DNA of 49,018 nucleotides from Chloroflexi bacterium UBA6622 (GCA_002433065.1 DJHK01000021.1:57080-106097), one strand, 5' to 3'; positions 17,739-26,316 are shown, counted from the first letter of the stretch. Notes: generated by a model not told the origin, from the sequence alone. A program made the numbers and translations.

Positions 17739-17784
17739 ATGGCTTTCCAGATACCTTATATTCCGTACCCGGTGTCACGAATTA

Positions 17785-17961
17785 TTAGTTGACGTTCACC
17801 TCACATACGGAAGCACCTGAAAAGCCACGTTTAGCATCATCCATATGTATCACCCCCTCAGCGTTTCGGTCCGTCGGCACGTCGCCGATTCCCGTTATGA
17901 CGCCATTATGCCGACCCGGCGAACCACAAACAACGTTGTCCATGCACACGCCCGCCCGCAT
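17785..17961 (-). CDS. Candidate 58-residue protein downstream of gpsA
   Basis: A 58-codon frame runs from ATG 17961 to TAA 17785, lying 47 bases after the gpsA stop and 46 bases before the leftward terminator. It therefore sits inside the predicted gpsA transcript. It starts MRAGVCMDNVVCGSPG and ends with SVCEVNVN, with three cysteines and many Gly, Asp and Asn residues. AAGAAGG is present but only one base from ATG 17961, so a GTG a few codons in may be the true start. No family recognised. The stretch 17584-18008 has no other gene. Confidence 0.4.
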   Translation of the reverse strand: MRAGVCMDNVVCGSPGRHNGVITGIGDVPTDRNAEGVIHMDDAKRGFSGASVCEVNVN

Positions 17962-18008
17962 GCCTTCTTACTTCTGACTTGTATAGGTAAAAACTCGAGT
18001 TGTCGCCT

Positions 18009-19028
18009 TTAAGCAGAACGCAATCCGCGCAACTCATGACTGAGTTCCCGTGCCATCAGAATCTCTCCAGCTTCGGCAACCGGCATCCCTGCGAACAAGA
18101 CCTCGTTCATCAACTCAACAATCGGCATTTCCACACCGAGTCGAGTCGACACGACGAGTGCGCCTCGCGCAGTGTCAATACCTTCAGCCACCATCACCAT
18201 GTGTGATTGGATTTCCTCCAGCGAACGTCCTTCCGCCAGAGCCTTCCCCACATAGTGATTCCGGGAATGCGTACTGGCACATGTCGCGATCAGATCACCC
18301 ATACCAGCCAATCCAGCAAACGTTAGTGGCTCGGCACCCGCGGCTACGCCCAAGCGGGTGATTTCCGCCAAACCACGTGTCATCAGAGCCGCCTTCGCGT
18401 TATCGCCGAACCGAAGCCCGTCCGCCATCCCCGCCCCGATTGCAATCACGTTCTTCAGCGCGCCAGCTAGTTCTACCCCGACAACATCACCGCTAACATA
18501 GGTTCGAAATGTCGGTGCGCGAAGACGCCCCTGCACCTGCGTCGCAAGCACAGAAGACGTGGAAGCCACAACCGAAGTTGCCGGTTCACCAGCCACGATT
18601 TCGCGGGCCAGGTTCGGGCCGGACAAAACCGAGAATCGGTTCAACACGTCAGGACCAGAAATTCGAGTCAGGACCTCGCTCACTCGCTCACCGGAACGTG
18701 GCATAAGACCTTTAATGCCGCTGACCACTATGGCAGTCGAATCAATGCCAGCCGCGATTTCCCGCCAATTCTCTTCGAGTCGGCGCATGGGAACAGCCAC
18801 AATAACAACCTCAGCTTCTGCAAGCGCTACTTCTAGCTCGTGTTCGATCTGAACCGTGGCAGGCAAGGTCACGCCTGGAAGAAACCTGACATTCTCCCGT
18901 CGTGCTGCGGTTTCGCGGGCTTCGTCATAGTTATGCATCCAGAGCAAACACGAGCCCTGGGCTTGAGCCACGATGATGGAAAGTGTCGTCCCCCACGATC
19001 CAGATCCAATGACCGCGACCTGGCCCAT
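18009..19028 (-). CDS. gpsA: Glycerol-3-phosphate dehydrogenase [NAD(P)+]
   Basis: This 339-residue protein reduces dihydroxyacetone phosphate to sn-glycerol-3-phosphate for phospholipid synthesis. The Rossmann fingerprint GSGSWGTTL is at residues 8-16. AVPMRRLEENW, VSGIKGLMP and SVLSGPNLAREI follow, then the catalytic ELAGALKNVIAIGAGMADGL block with its Lys, and the C-terminal TFAGLAGMGDLIATC with SRNHYVGK. ATG 19028 has GGGAGGT about 7 bases upstream, which decides it over the GTG/ATG six codons earlier. The mrp gene is divergent across a 230-base gap. Confidence 0.96.
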   Translation of the reverse strand: MGQVAVIGSGSWGTTLSIIVAQAQGSCLLWMHNYDEARETAARRENVRFLPGVTLPATVQIEHELEVALAEAEVVIVAVPMRRLEENWREIAAGIDSTAIVVSGIKGLMPRSGERVSEVLTRISGPDVLNRFSVLSGPNLAREIVAGEPATSVVASTSSVLATQVQGRLRAPTFRTYVSGDVVGVELAGALKNVIAIGAGMADGLRFGDNAKAALMTRGLAEITRLGVAAGAEPLTFAGLAGMGDLIATCASTHSRNHYVGKALAEGRSLEEIQSHMVMVAEGIDTARGALVVSTRLGVEMPIVELMNEVLFAGMPVAEAGEILMARELSHELRGLRSA

Positions 19029-19186
19029 GTGATACCTCCCACCCAAAGTTCGCCATTGAGCTACCAGTCTAGTTCTCAGAAGACGTTAAGGTCGGCTTGT
19101 TAATCCCGACCCCACCAATTCAGTCCCCAACTATTCTGAGGACGGAAAGAAATGTGTGGTGGATTCATAGGCCGCCGATGCTAGCC

Positions 19187-19192
19187 TTGACA
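19187..19192 (+). promoter_or_regulatory. Possible -35 element upstream of mrp
   Basis: TTGACA matches the sigma70 -35 consensus exactly, 66 bases before the mrp start. The sequence 16-18 bases further on contains no good -10 hexamer, so this may be coincidence. Confidence 0.2.
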
Positions 19193-19258
19193 TCCATTTT
19201 TCAATCTTAGTCACGCAGTGCCTCATGACCTGAGGACTGGTGCTTTTCCAGAGGCCTC

Positions 19259-20335
19259 ATGACAGACGAACGAATCGTACAGGTGACTGAAGCTCTCAAG
19301 CACGTCGTTGATCCTGACCGACAACGTGACGTCGTGGGCGCCAAAATGGTGCGTGACATCAGCGTCGATGGAACGACGATCAGCCTAACGGTCGCTTTAT
19401 CGTCTCCTGACAGTCCTCATCGAGCGCAGATCGAACAAGGGATCAGAACAGCGCTGGGGAACCTTGAATGGCCCACAGACATTGAACTCTCTTGGACTGC
19501 CGAAGTATCCGCGAACACCGGTTTTGGGCAGGAGGGCCAAACCATACCTGGTGTCAAAAACACTATTGCTATCGCCAGCGGAAAAGGCGGCGTCGGAAAA
19601 TCAACAGTCGCGGCAAATTTGACCGTAGCGCTCCGAGAGCTTGGGACGAAGGTTGGCTTGCTCGATGGCGACATTTACGGCCCCAACATTCCTGGAATGC
19701 TAGGAGTTAATGGCCGGCCGGTACTCGAAAACGACAAGATCCAACCGCTGGCAGGCTTCGGCGTGCCGGTAATGTCCATGGGGTTTCTGACTGATCCGGG
19801 CCAAGCAGTCATTTGGCGGGGACCCATGATTGCTCAAGCCTTACGCCAGCTCGTGCATGATGTGGCGTGGGGAGAGCTTGACTATCTCGTGGTGGATCTT
19901 CCACCTGGAACTGGCGACGCACCCCTTTCGCTCTCGCAACTCCTACCACTCTCGGGCGCTGTCATCGTAAGTACACCCCAAGACGTCGCGTTGCAGGATG
20001 TCCGACGTGGGATCGCGATGTTCGAAACGCTACGAGTTCCCGTGCTCGGCGTCATCGAGAACATGTCGTATTTTGTCAGCCCTGACACCGGTGCACGGTT
20101 TGAGATCTTTGACCACGGAGGAGCAAAACGAGCAGCCGAGGAACTCGGCGTGCCATTTCTCGGCGAAATTCCTCTCGATCCCGAAATTCGAATCGCGGCT
20201 GACAACGGCCAACCGGTGACGTCACGAGGAAAGGATGACCCTGTTGCACGACCGTACTACGAGGCCGCCAGCCTTATAGGCTCCGAAGTAGCGCGTCTGA
20301 ACGCTGCTAAGCCAGATCCTCTGCCCGTCCTCTAA
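19259..20335 (+). CDS. mrp: Mrp/ApbC-type P-loop ATPase (Fe-S carrier family)
   Basis: This 358-residue protein has an N-terminal MIP18-like domain (about residues 1-90, with VVDPDRQRDVVG) fused to a MinD/Mrp ATPase domain. The deviant Walker A is ASGKGGVGKST around residues 106-115, with DGDIYGPNIPGMLG, VWRGPM and DLPPGTGD following. Typical Mrp proteins carry a CxxC in ENMSxFxCPxCG that bridges an Fe-S cluster between subunits. Here it reads ENMSYFVSPDTG, so both cysteines are missing. Some bacterial subgroups also lack them. Its role as a scaffold or carrier is therefore uncertain while ATPase motifs are intact. Confidence 0.92.
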   Translation: MTDERIVQVTEALKHVVDPDRQRDVVGAKMVRDISVDGTTISLTVALSSPDSPHRAQIEQGIRTALGNLEWPTDIELSWTAEVSANTGFGQEGQTIPGVKNTIAIASGKGGVGKSTVAANLTVALRELGTKVGLLDGDIYGPNIPGMLGVNGRPVLENDKIQPLAGFGVPVMSMGFLTDPGQAVIWRGPMIAQALRQLVHDVAWGELDYLVVDLPPGTGDAPLSLSQLLPLSGAVIVSTPQDVALQDVRRGIAMFETLRVPVLGVIENMSYFVSPDTGARFEIFDHGGAKRAAEELGVPFLGEIPLDPEIRIAADNGQPVTSRGKDDPVARPYYEAASLIGSEVARLNAAKPDPLPVL

Positions 20336-20348
20336 TAGCCACCAAAAT

Positions 20349-20873
20349 TCATTCGGTGTACGTCAGCACAGCATGCACGTGACGGCCCTGCAAGTGTCTG
20401 CGCCCATCCAAACCTGCCAGCTCAATCAAGAATGATATTCCTATCAAGTCAGCTTCGAGACCATCCATGAGTCTCACTGCTGCTGCCGCTGTCCCTCCCG
20501 TCGCGAGCACGTCGTCAATAAGCGCCACTCGGTCACCAGGCTGTATCGCATCTCGATGCACTTCAATCGAATCATTCCCGTATTCGAGCGCGTACTCAAC
20601 AGCAGCCGTTTCAGAAGGCAACTTGTTGGGTTTCCGAAGCGGAATAAACCCGCAGTCAAGCCGCGCAGCAAGCGCCGCTGCAAAGATAAACCCCCTCGCC
20701 TCAACCGCTGCAACGGCGACAAGACCCGCGTCTGCGTACGGCCTCGCCAGAGCCTCAACCGACGCGGCAAAAGCGTTGCTGTCACGCAGGAGGGGAGTTA
20801 TGTCCTTAAATAGGATTCCAGGCTTTGGAAAGTCTGGCACGTCACGAATAAACGTTTTTAGATCAGTATCCAC
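20349..20873 (-). CDS. apt: Adenine phosphoribosyltransferase
   Basis: This 174-residue protein salvages adenine with PRPP to AMP. The typical N-terminal IRDVPDFPKPGILFKDITPLL is present, followed by VEARGFIFAAALA and RKPNKLP. The PRPP loop VALIDDVLATGGTAAA lies near residues 122-137, and the tail is ELAGLDGRRHLQG. All hallmark residues appear intact and the length is standard. It converges on mrp with a 13-base gap and is divergent from the fmdB-like gene. Confidence 0.95.
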   Translation of the reverse strand: MDTDLKTFIRDVPDFPKPGILFKDITPLLRDSNAFAASVEALARPYADAGLVAVAAVEARGFIFAAALAARLDCGFIPLRKPNKLPSETAAVEYALEYGNDSIEVHRDAIQPGDRVALIDDVLATGGTAAAAVRLMDGLEADLIGISFLIELAGLDGRRHLQGRHVHAVLTYTE

Positions 20874-20977
20874 GGCTTAGCCCAATAGAGATGTCTGCGA
20901 CAAATATTGGCACGATTCTTTGCAGTTCGGTCGATGAGTTCTACACTCGCCTCCAATAAATCCACCACCGAGACCGT

Positions 20978-21214
20978 ATGCCCGCATATACATACGAATG
21001 CCCACAATGCGAAACCGTCTTTGATGTGCACCGACAAATGACTGACAATAGCCCGGTGGTATGCACGACCTGCACCAGTAACCGTGTGCGGCAGGTGTAC
21101 TACGCCCCAGCAATGGTGGGGCGGACATCGTCGGACCCGTCTGGAGTATCCGCAGCCAATGCCGAATATTCGAGCTCGAACGGCGGATGCTGTGGGGGCT
21201 CGTGCGGCTGCTAA
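20978..21214 (+). CDS. FmdB-family zinc ribbon protein
   Basis: This 78-residue protein starts MPAYTYECPQCETVFDV and has a second CTTC pair at about residues 29-32, giving the CxxC-CxxC zinc ribbon of the FmdB/CxxC_CxxC_SSSS family. The linker is Ser-rich, and the C-terminus is GGCCGGSCGC, a Cys/Gly cluster seen in many homologues and perhaps a second metal site. The role of the family is unclear, with transcription regulation and metal or stress functions both proposed. A second ORF begins inside its last codons. Confidence 0.88.
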   Translation: MPAYTYECPQCETVFDVHRQMTDNSPVVCTTCTSNRVRQVYYAPAMVGRTSSDPSGVSAANAEYSSSNGGCCGGSCGC

Positions 21215-21336
21215 AAATACTGCTTGCAGCCCTAGTAACAGGAACAGTGCTCAAAGCCTGCGGTGATGACAATAAATGCGGCGCTAAGAGCATTTCTCCC
21301 AACTATTGTCCGAACTGCGCTAATTATGGCGGGTGA
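21187..21336 (+). CDS. Candidate 49-residue membrane protein with Cys-rich tail
   Basis: ATG 21187 lies inside the fmdB-like gene in another frame and opens 49 codons ending at TGA 21334. The peptide has a membrane or signal-like helix (LVRLLKILLAALVTGTVL) followed by ACGDDNKCG and a terminal YCPNCANYGG, giving four Cys in two CxnC groups. The 28-base overlap suggests translational coupling with the zinc ribbon gene. It fills the otherwise empty space up to the convergent PIG-L-like gene. The tail echoes zinc-binding CxxC motifs. Function unknown; confidence rests on composition and coupling only. Confidence 0.45.
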   Translation: MLWGLVRLLKILLAALVTGTVLKACGDDNKCGAKSISPNYCPNCANYGG

Positions 21337-21381
21337 TTGTTCGAGGTTTCCAGCGGCCATAACCAACTCACGATAGTTGAC

Positions 21382-22086
21382 TTACGGGAGTAGGCGACCT
21401 GTGCGTCCCCTGCTGGCGGACAAGTCCATTGCGAAGCCCTCGGCATACTCAACCCCCGCCTGCAATCCTCGATAGGCTGACACTCGATTAGCTGCATCCG
21501 TAATCGTCACGCCCCGCTGCTCCTGAAACCACGCTGCTAGCGTCCCATGTGCCTCAAGCGCCCGGTGTTTCACGGCCACAACGCTTGACACATCCACGTA
21601 TTCCCCAGGAACAAACCCATCGTTCCAGCGAGAATCGTAGGCTGCTAGTACAGGCGGAGCATCGAGTACGACCGAATCACTTTTCACGTTTGGCGCTGCC
21701 GCCATCTCCAACGCTGCTACCGTTAAATCCCACGCCCCACGCACATCAATGGATGCGTCCGGCTCGGGCGCAGGGGCCAAAACAATCTTCGGGGACCTAT
21801 AACGGAACAGTTCAACAAACTTCAGCCGTGTAACGGCATCACTCACCACCGCAAAGTCAGAGTGGCCCACCCATACCAAGTCAGCACCGAGACATTCGGC
21901 CGCGATCTCAGACTCAGCCCGCCGTTGCTCAGCCAGTTCAAGCGGATCGAGCCCGGCTGGGGCTGAGTTGCCCGTCGCTATGGAGACCAGCGTCACGCTA
22001 TCACCACGCGCAACCATTTTCGCTACGGTGCCGCCGACCGAAAACTCAGCATCGCCGGGTCTTGCCGCAATCACGACTACGTGCAT
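21382..22086 (-). CDS. PIG-L/LmbE-like protein lacking zinc ligands
   Basis: This 234-residue protein has the PIG-L deacetylase fold pattern: MHVVVIAARPGDAEFSVGGT at the N-terminus, TLVSIATGNSAP, ELAEQRRAESEIAAECLGAD and LVWVGHSDF. In active members the first motif is AHPDD; here it is ARPGD (Arg9, Gly11), removing the zinc-binding His and one Asp. The second motif, normally HPDH or a close variant, reads ASID in EPDASIDVRGAW. The protein is therefore probably not a zinc deacetylase. It may be a binding or regulatory homologue, or use other residues. It is divergent from obg across a short gap. ATG 22086 is a good start. Confidence 0.8.
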   Translation of the reverse strand: MHVVVIAARPGDAEFSVGGTVAKMVARGDSVTLVSIATGNSAPAGLDPLELAEQRRAESEIAAECLGADLVWVGHSDFAVVSDAVTRLKFVELFRYRSPKIVLAPAPEPDASIDVRGAWDLTVAALEMAAAPNVKSDSVVLDAPPVLAAYDSRWNDGFVPGEYVDVSSVVAVKHRALEAHGTLAAWFQEQRGVTITDAANRVSAYRGLQAGVEYAEGFAMDLSASRGRTGRLLP

Positions 22087-22189
22087 TCCACCGCCTCATT
22101 CACAAATGACCCACGAGAATGTCGAGGGTATCTACCCCAAATCACCGTTTCTTGCGCAACAATTGCGTTTTGGAAACTGGAAACTGCCC

Positions 22190-23497
22190 GTGGCCTCTCA
22201 GAAAGACCAAAATAACAGCTTCTTTGACGAAGCTGAGATCTATGTACGTGCAGGCGCCGGTGGCGATGGATCATCACACTTCCGACGAGAAAAATATGTT
22301 CCGCGGGGTGGCCCCGACGGCGGGGATGGTGGACGTGGCGGCGACGTCATTGTTCAGGCACGCAAGAATCTTCACGCGCTCACCGCCTTTCGCTATCGAC
22401 GCAAATTCGTCGCGTCCGACGGCGGAGCCGGAAGTCGCCAGCAACGTCACGGGCGCAATGGACAAAGCGTGACGATAGCCGTGCCTTGCGGGACGGTGCT
22501 TCTTGAAAGGCAGAGCGGGCAGGTCATCGCCGACCTAGTCGACGAAGAACAATCGGTCATCGTTGCCCATGGCGGGAAGGGTGGAATTGGTAATGTCCAT
22601 TTCAAGTCGTCGCGTTATCAAGCACCGACCCTTTCAACCCGTGGGGCCGCCGGGGAGGAATCACATCTGCGCTTAGAGCTTGAACTAATCGCCGATGTCG
22701 GTCTGGTAGGAGCTCCTAACGCAGGAAAGTCGTCATTACTGGCACGACTAAGTGCCGCTCGACCTAAGGTCGCCCCGTACCCATTCACAACCCTTGAACC
22801 AATTTTGGGCGTTGTGAGTGGAGGGGATTCTGGCATCGTGGTCGCAGACCTGCCTGGCTTGATTGAAGGTGCAAGTCAGGGTGCTGGTCTTGGGGTGAAG
22901 TTCCTCCGACACGTACGACGCGCCCGCGTGCTTGTCCATGTGGTCGATGGCTCTGGCATTGAGACAGATCCTTACGAAGCCTTCCAGTCGATTGACGGCG
23001 AGCTCGAGACCTTCGACACCACCTTGACAGACCGACCACGAATCGTGGCCTTTAACAAAATAGACCTGAACGAAGCACGTCGTGCATGGCCCGATTTTGA
23101 AGCACAAGCGCTCGCCGAAGGATATGAAGCGGTACCAGTCTCAGTAGCCACCGGCAACGGGCTCGACAAACTCGTGGGGCGAATCATGGCGTTACTAGCC
23201 GAGGCCCCAAAACCTGACCGTCCTGAGCTACGAAAAACCGCGGTGCTACGGCCGCCGCCCGTCGACCAAGACGCGCAGCTGCTTCGAAGATCCGATGGGG
23301 CCTACATCGTACGTGATAAGCGTCTGGAGGACCTCGCAGAAAAGTTGAACTTTGATACCCCTGATGCCGCCGCCTACTTCCAGCGACAACTTGATCGCCG
23401 CGGCATCACGGAACGGCTTGAACGGGTCGGGACCATCGCTGGCGATACCGTGATTGTCGGTAATCTCGAGTTTGAGTGGGACGGCCCGGCCTTGTGA
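22190..23497 (+). CDS. obg: Obg family GTPase with OCT domain
   Basis: This protein of about 435 residues is linked to 50S ribosome assembly and stress responses. The glycine-rich Obg fold opens with YVRAGAGGDGSSHFRREKYVPRGGPDGGDGG. The G domain starts near residue 174 with GAPNAGKSS (G1), then DLPGLIEGA (G3), NKID (G4) and VSVATG (G5). A C-terminal OCT domain (about 365-435, RRSDGAYIVRD to GNLEFEWDG) is present. GTG 22190 follows a GGAAA six bases upstream and gives the usual N-terminus plus about 10 residues. ATG 22106 and longer frames are in frame but lack a ribosome site and overlap the divergent gene. Confidence 0.95.
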   Translation: MASQKDQNNSFFDEAEIYVRAGAGGDGSSHFRREKYVPRGGPDGGDGGRGGDVIVQARKNLHALTAFRYRRKFVASDGGAGSRQQRHGRNGQSVTIAVPCGTVLLERQSGQVIADLVDEEQSVIVAHGGKGGIGNVHFKSSRYQAPTLSTRGAAGEESHLRLELELIADVGLVGAPNAGKSSLLARLSAARPKVAPYPFTTLEPILGVVSGGDSGIVVADLPGLIEGASQGAGLGVKFLRHVRRARVLVHVVDGSGIETDPYEAFQSIDGELETFDTTLTDRPRIVAFNKIDLNEARRAWPDFEAQALAEGYEAVPVSVATGNGLDKLVGRIMALLAEAPKPDRPELRKTAVLRPPPVDQDAQLLRRSDGAYIVRDKRLEDLAEKLNFDTPDAAAYFQRQLDRRGITERLERVGTIAGDTVIVGNLEFEWDGPAL

Positions 23498-23550
23498 TAG
23501 CTTCAGCGTACGGGGCTTGTCGGAACCACGTCTGCATCTCCGCTCCCTTT

Positions 23551-23575
23551 AGCTGGTCGGGCATATCCGACAGCT
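23551..23575 (+). promoter_or_regulatory. Strong hairpin between obg and thrS
   Basis: AGCTGGTCGG and CCGACAGCT pair over 9 bp with one bulged G around a 6-base loop, 80 bases before thrS. No T-run follows on either strand, so it is not a classical terminator. I see no T-box GGTGG or specifier pattern. It may end obg transcripts or control thrS. Confidence 0.4.
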
Positions 23576-23654
23576 TGCAGCAGCGGGTATAGATTTAGGC
23601 CGTTTCAGGCACCCAGAACCACCTCAGCATTTGTCTGTTTAGCGGAGACCTTCA

Positions 23655-25430
23655 ATGAGTTCTGGCAACGGTGACGATCGACTGAGCCGAATGCGGCACT
23701 CCGCCGCGCATGTGTTAGCCACAGCAATGCTGGACTTGTTTCCTGACGCAGAGCTCGGAATTGGACCCCCGACTGACGACGGGTTTTATTACGACTTTCA
23801 ACTTCCGAGAGCACTTACACCTGATGATTTACAGACGCTAGAGACTTCCATGCAACAACACAAGGATGCCGACTACACCTTCGAATACTCGGAACACCGT
23901 CGCAACGAAGCCCTCGAGTACTTCAAAGCCCACAATCAGCCATTCAAAGTGGAGTTGATCAACGATCTTCCAAACGACGAAACGATCAGCTATTTCACCT
24001 CCGGACCTTTTGTGGACTTATGCCGAGGCCCCCACGTCGATACCACGGGGGACATCGGTGCCTTCAAATTACTCTCAATCGCAGGCGCCTATTGGCGAGG
24101 TGATGAGCATCGACCGCAATTACAGCGTGTGTACGGAACCACTTTTGAAACAGAAGACGAGCTCACAGCGCATCTGGATCGACTCGAAGAAGCCCGACGT
24201 CGCGATCACCGCACTTTGGCACGGGATCTCGACCTCTTTTCCATCAATCCGTCCGTTGGCGCTGGTCTAGTTCTCTGGCATCCCAAAGGCGCACGTATTC
24301 GTGAGTTGCTCGAGACCTATTGGCGCGAGGAACATCGGAAACGCGGATACGACATGGTGTACACACCGCATATTGGACGTCGAGAACTATGGGAAACCAG
24401 TGGACATACACAGTGGTTTGCCGATGGTCTCTTCCCCGAGATGGAGCTTGAGCACCAAACCTTTATCAATAAACCCATGAACTGTCCCTTCCATGTTCAA
24501 ATATATGGTTCCCAGACCAGAAGTTATCGGGATCTGCCGCTTCGGTTTGGCGAGCTAGGAACGGTTTACCGATTCGAGCGCTCCGGCACTCTGCACGGCG
24601 CCCTCCGAGTCCGTGGTTTGACGCAAGACGACGCCCACATTTTTTGTCGGCAAGATCAGTTTGCTGATGAGGTCAGCGGGGCGCTTGATCTTGCAAAAAG
24701 TGTTTACGCAACCTTTGGGTTTAATGACTACAAGGTGGATCTGAGTGTTCGAGACACGGCAGGGGATGGAAAGTTTGTCGGTAGCGATGATTTATGGGGA
24801 TTGGCTGAACAAGGTCTGATCGATGCCCTTGATCGGCACGACATCCCTTACGATCGCGTTGAAGGAGAAGCAGCCTTTTATGGGCCCAAAATTGATATTC
24901 AAGTCGCCGACGCTATTGGTCGCATGTGGCAACTTACAACCATTCAGGTCGACTTTAATCTCCCCGAACGCTTCGACATTTCTTACGAAGCAGAAGACGG
25001 TACCCGCAAACGACCTGTAATGGTTCACCGGGCTATTTTTGGAGCAATGGAACGGTTTTTTGCCGTGCTGACAGAACACTTCGCTGGGGCATTCCCGGTA
25101 TGGCTCGCTCCAGTTCAAGTCGTAGTTGTCCCTATTGCTGACCGGCACGGGGCCTATTGCACCGACGTCGCCAATCGACTGATTGACGCTGGCCTACGTG
25201 TTGAAATTGATCAGCGCGCCGAGCGTATGAACCGAAAAATTCGAGACGCCCAACTCCAGAAAATTCCCTACATGCTGATCGCTGGGGATCGGGACATCGA
25301 AGCAGAACAGGTTTCGGTTCGACTACGAACCGGAGGCGATATGGGGGGGCAATCCGTGGACCAATTCCTTGCCTCGGTTCTGCCCATTGTCGAGTCTCGG
25401 GATCCCGTCAATCTAGGATTCAGCGCATAA
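23655..25430 (+). CDS. thrS: Threonine--tRNA ligase without TGS domain
   Basis: This 591-residue protein charges tRNA-Thr. It begins directly in the editing (SAD) domain, with the HxxxH motif at residues 15-19 (HSAAH) and CRGPHVDTTG later; the usual N-terminal TGS domain of about 60 residues is absent. The class II core has LVLWHPKGARIRELLE (motif 1), NKPMNCPFH and RFERSGTLHGALRVRGLTQDD (motif 2, with zinc Cys and His ligands), and VMVHRAIFGAMERF (motif 3). The anticodon-binding domain is at the C-terminus. ATG 23655 follows GCGGAGA about 8 bases upstream. No upstream frame could supply a TGS domain. Confidence 0.95.
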   Translation: MSSGNGDDRLSRMRHSAAHVLATAMLDLFPDAELGIGPPTDDGFYYDFQLPRALTPDDLQTLETSMQQHKDADYTFEYSEHRRNEALEYFKAHNQPFKVELINDLPNDETISYFTSGPFVDLCRGPHVDTTGDIGAFKLLSIAGAYWRGDEHRPQLQRVYGTTFETEDELTAHLDRLEEARRRDHRTLARDLDLFSINPSVGAGLVLWHPKGARIRELLETYWREEHRKRGYDMVYTPHIGRRELWETSGHTQWFADGLFPEMELEHQTFINKPMNCPFHVQIYGSQTRSYRDLPLRFGELGTVYRFERSGTLHGALRVRGLTQDDAHIFCRQDQFADEVSGALDLAKSVYATFGFNDYKVDLSVRDTAGDGKFVGSDDLWGLAEQGLIDALDRHDIPYDRVEGEAAFYGPKIDIQVADAIGRMWQLTTIQVDFNLPERFDISYEAEDGTRKRPVMVHRAIFGAMERFFAVLTEHFAGAFPVWLAPVQVVVVPIADRHGAYCTDVANRLIDAGLRVEIDQRAERMNRKIRDAQLQKIPYMLIAGDRDIEAEQVSVRLRTGGDMGGQSVDQFLASVLPIVESRDPVNLGFSA

Positions 25431-25536
25431 CACTGGCTATGAAACCACCCGCATTGACCACAACGACTTACGTCTGAACTGCCTCCAGTGGATACGATAA
25501 TCGCGTAACTAGGTGTATTCGACGGACTAACACCAT

Positions 25537-26316
25537 ATGGCGAACGTCAGTTATGACTTTAGAGGACACTCGGCCCTTGTAACGGGGGGCACCCAGGGTA
25601 TTGGCCTTTCCATCGCAGAAGCGTTTGTACGCGCAGGGGCAAACGTAGCGATTTGTGCCCGCACTGGAACCGACATCACCAAAACATGCGAATCGCTTAG
25701 AAGTCTTGGAGCCGGCACGGTCTGCGGCGTAACAGCTGATCTGGCTGACCCGAATGCACCAGCATCTGTGTTCGCAGAGGCCGTCGATTGCCTCGGCAAT
25801 GTGGATATCCTTGTGAACAACGCGGCGGCTCAGGGTAACTTTCCCTTTCCTGAGATGAATGGAGAGCGCTGGCGCTGGATGGCTGACGTCAACCTGCATG
25901 CCCCTTACGAATTATCACGCCTGTTTGTGCTGGCGCTTCAGAAACGTAACCAAGGCGGCTCCATTGTGAACATGGTGACGACCCAAGTAATGCGCCACGC
26001 AAAAGGTCGTGTTGGCTACGGGGCCACCAAGCTTGGACTTGTAGGCATCACCCAAACGATGGCACTCGAGCTAGCTAGCACAGGAATCCGGGTAAATGCT
26101 GTGGCTCCCGCCTTCGTCGATGTGCCAAGGGTGTATCGAGATTTTGATGACGTGGAAGACCGAATGGCCGGTATGCCGTCTGGGCGTTTCATCCGTCCAG
26201 ACGAGATTGCTGACGCAACCCTTTTTCTCGCATCAGATGCAGCGGAGTCCATCAGCGGTGTCGTCCTCCCAGTGGACGGCGCTCATCACATCGACGGCAC
26301 CTGGGTACGTGACTGA
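25537..26316 (+). CDS. Short-chain dehydrogenase/reductase (SDR)
   Basis: This 259-residue classical SDR has the TGGTQGIGLSIAEAF cofactor motif (residues 16-30), then DILVNNAA, IVNMVTTQVM, the active-site YGATK block (VGYGATKLGLVGITQTMALEL) and IRVNAVAPAFVDVPR. C-terminal VVLPVDGAHH fits the family end. It probably uses NAD(P)H to oxidise or reduce an alcohol or ketone; the substrate is unknown. The stop overlaps the start of the methyltransferase, and surE follows with another overlap, so the three are one transcription unit. Confidence 0.9.
   Translation: MANVSYDFRGHSALVTGGTQGIGLSIAEAFVRAGANVAICARTGTDITKTCESLRSLGAGTVCGVTADLADPNAPASVFAEAVDCLGNVDILVNNAAAQGNFPFPEMNGERWRWMADVNLHAPYELSRLFVLALQKRNQGGSIVNMVTTQVMRHAKGRVGYGATKLGLVGITQTMALELASTGIRVNAVAPAFVDVPRVYRDFDDVEDRMAGMPSGRFIRPDEIADATLFLASDAAESISGVVLPVDGAHHIDGTWVRD

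Noticed and set aside
26096..26308. Upstream extension of the methyltransferase frame
   Set aside because: It is in the SDR coding region in another frame; GTG 26309 gives the normal N-terminus.
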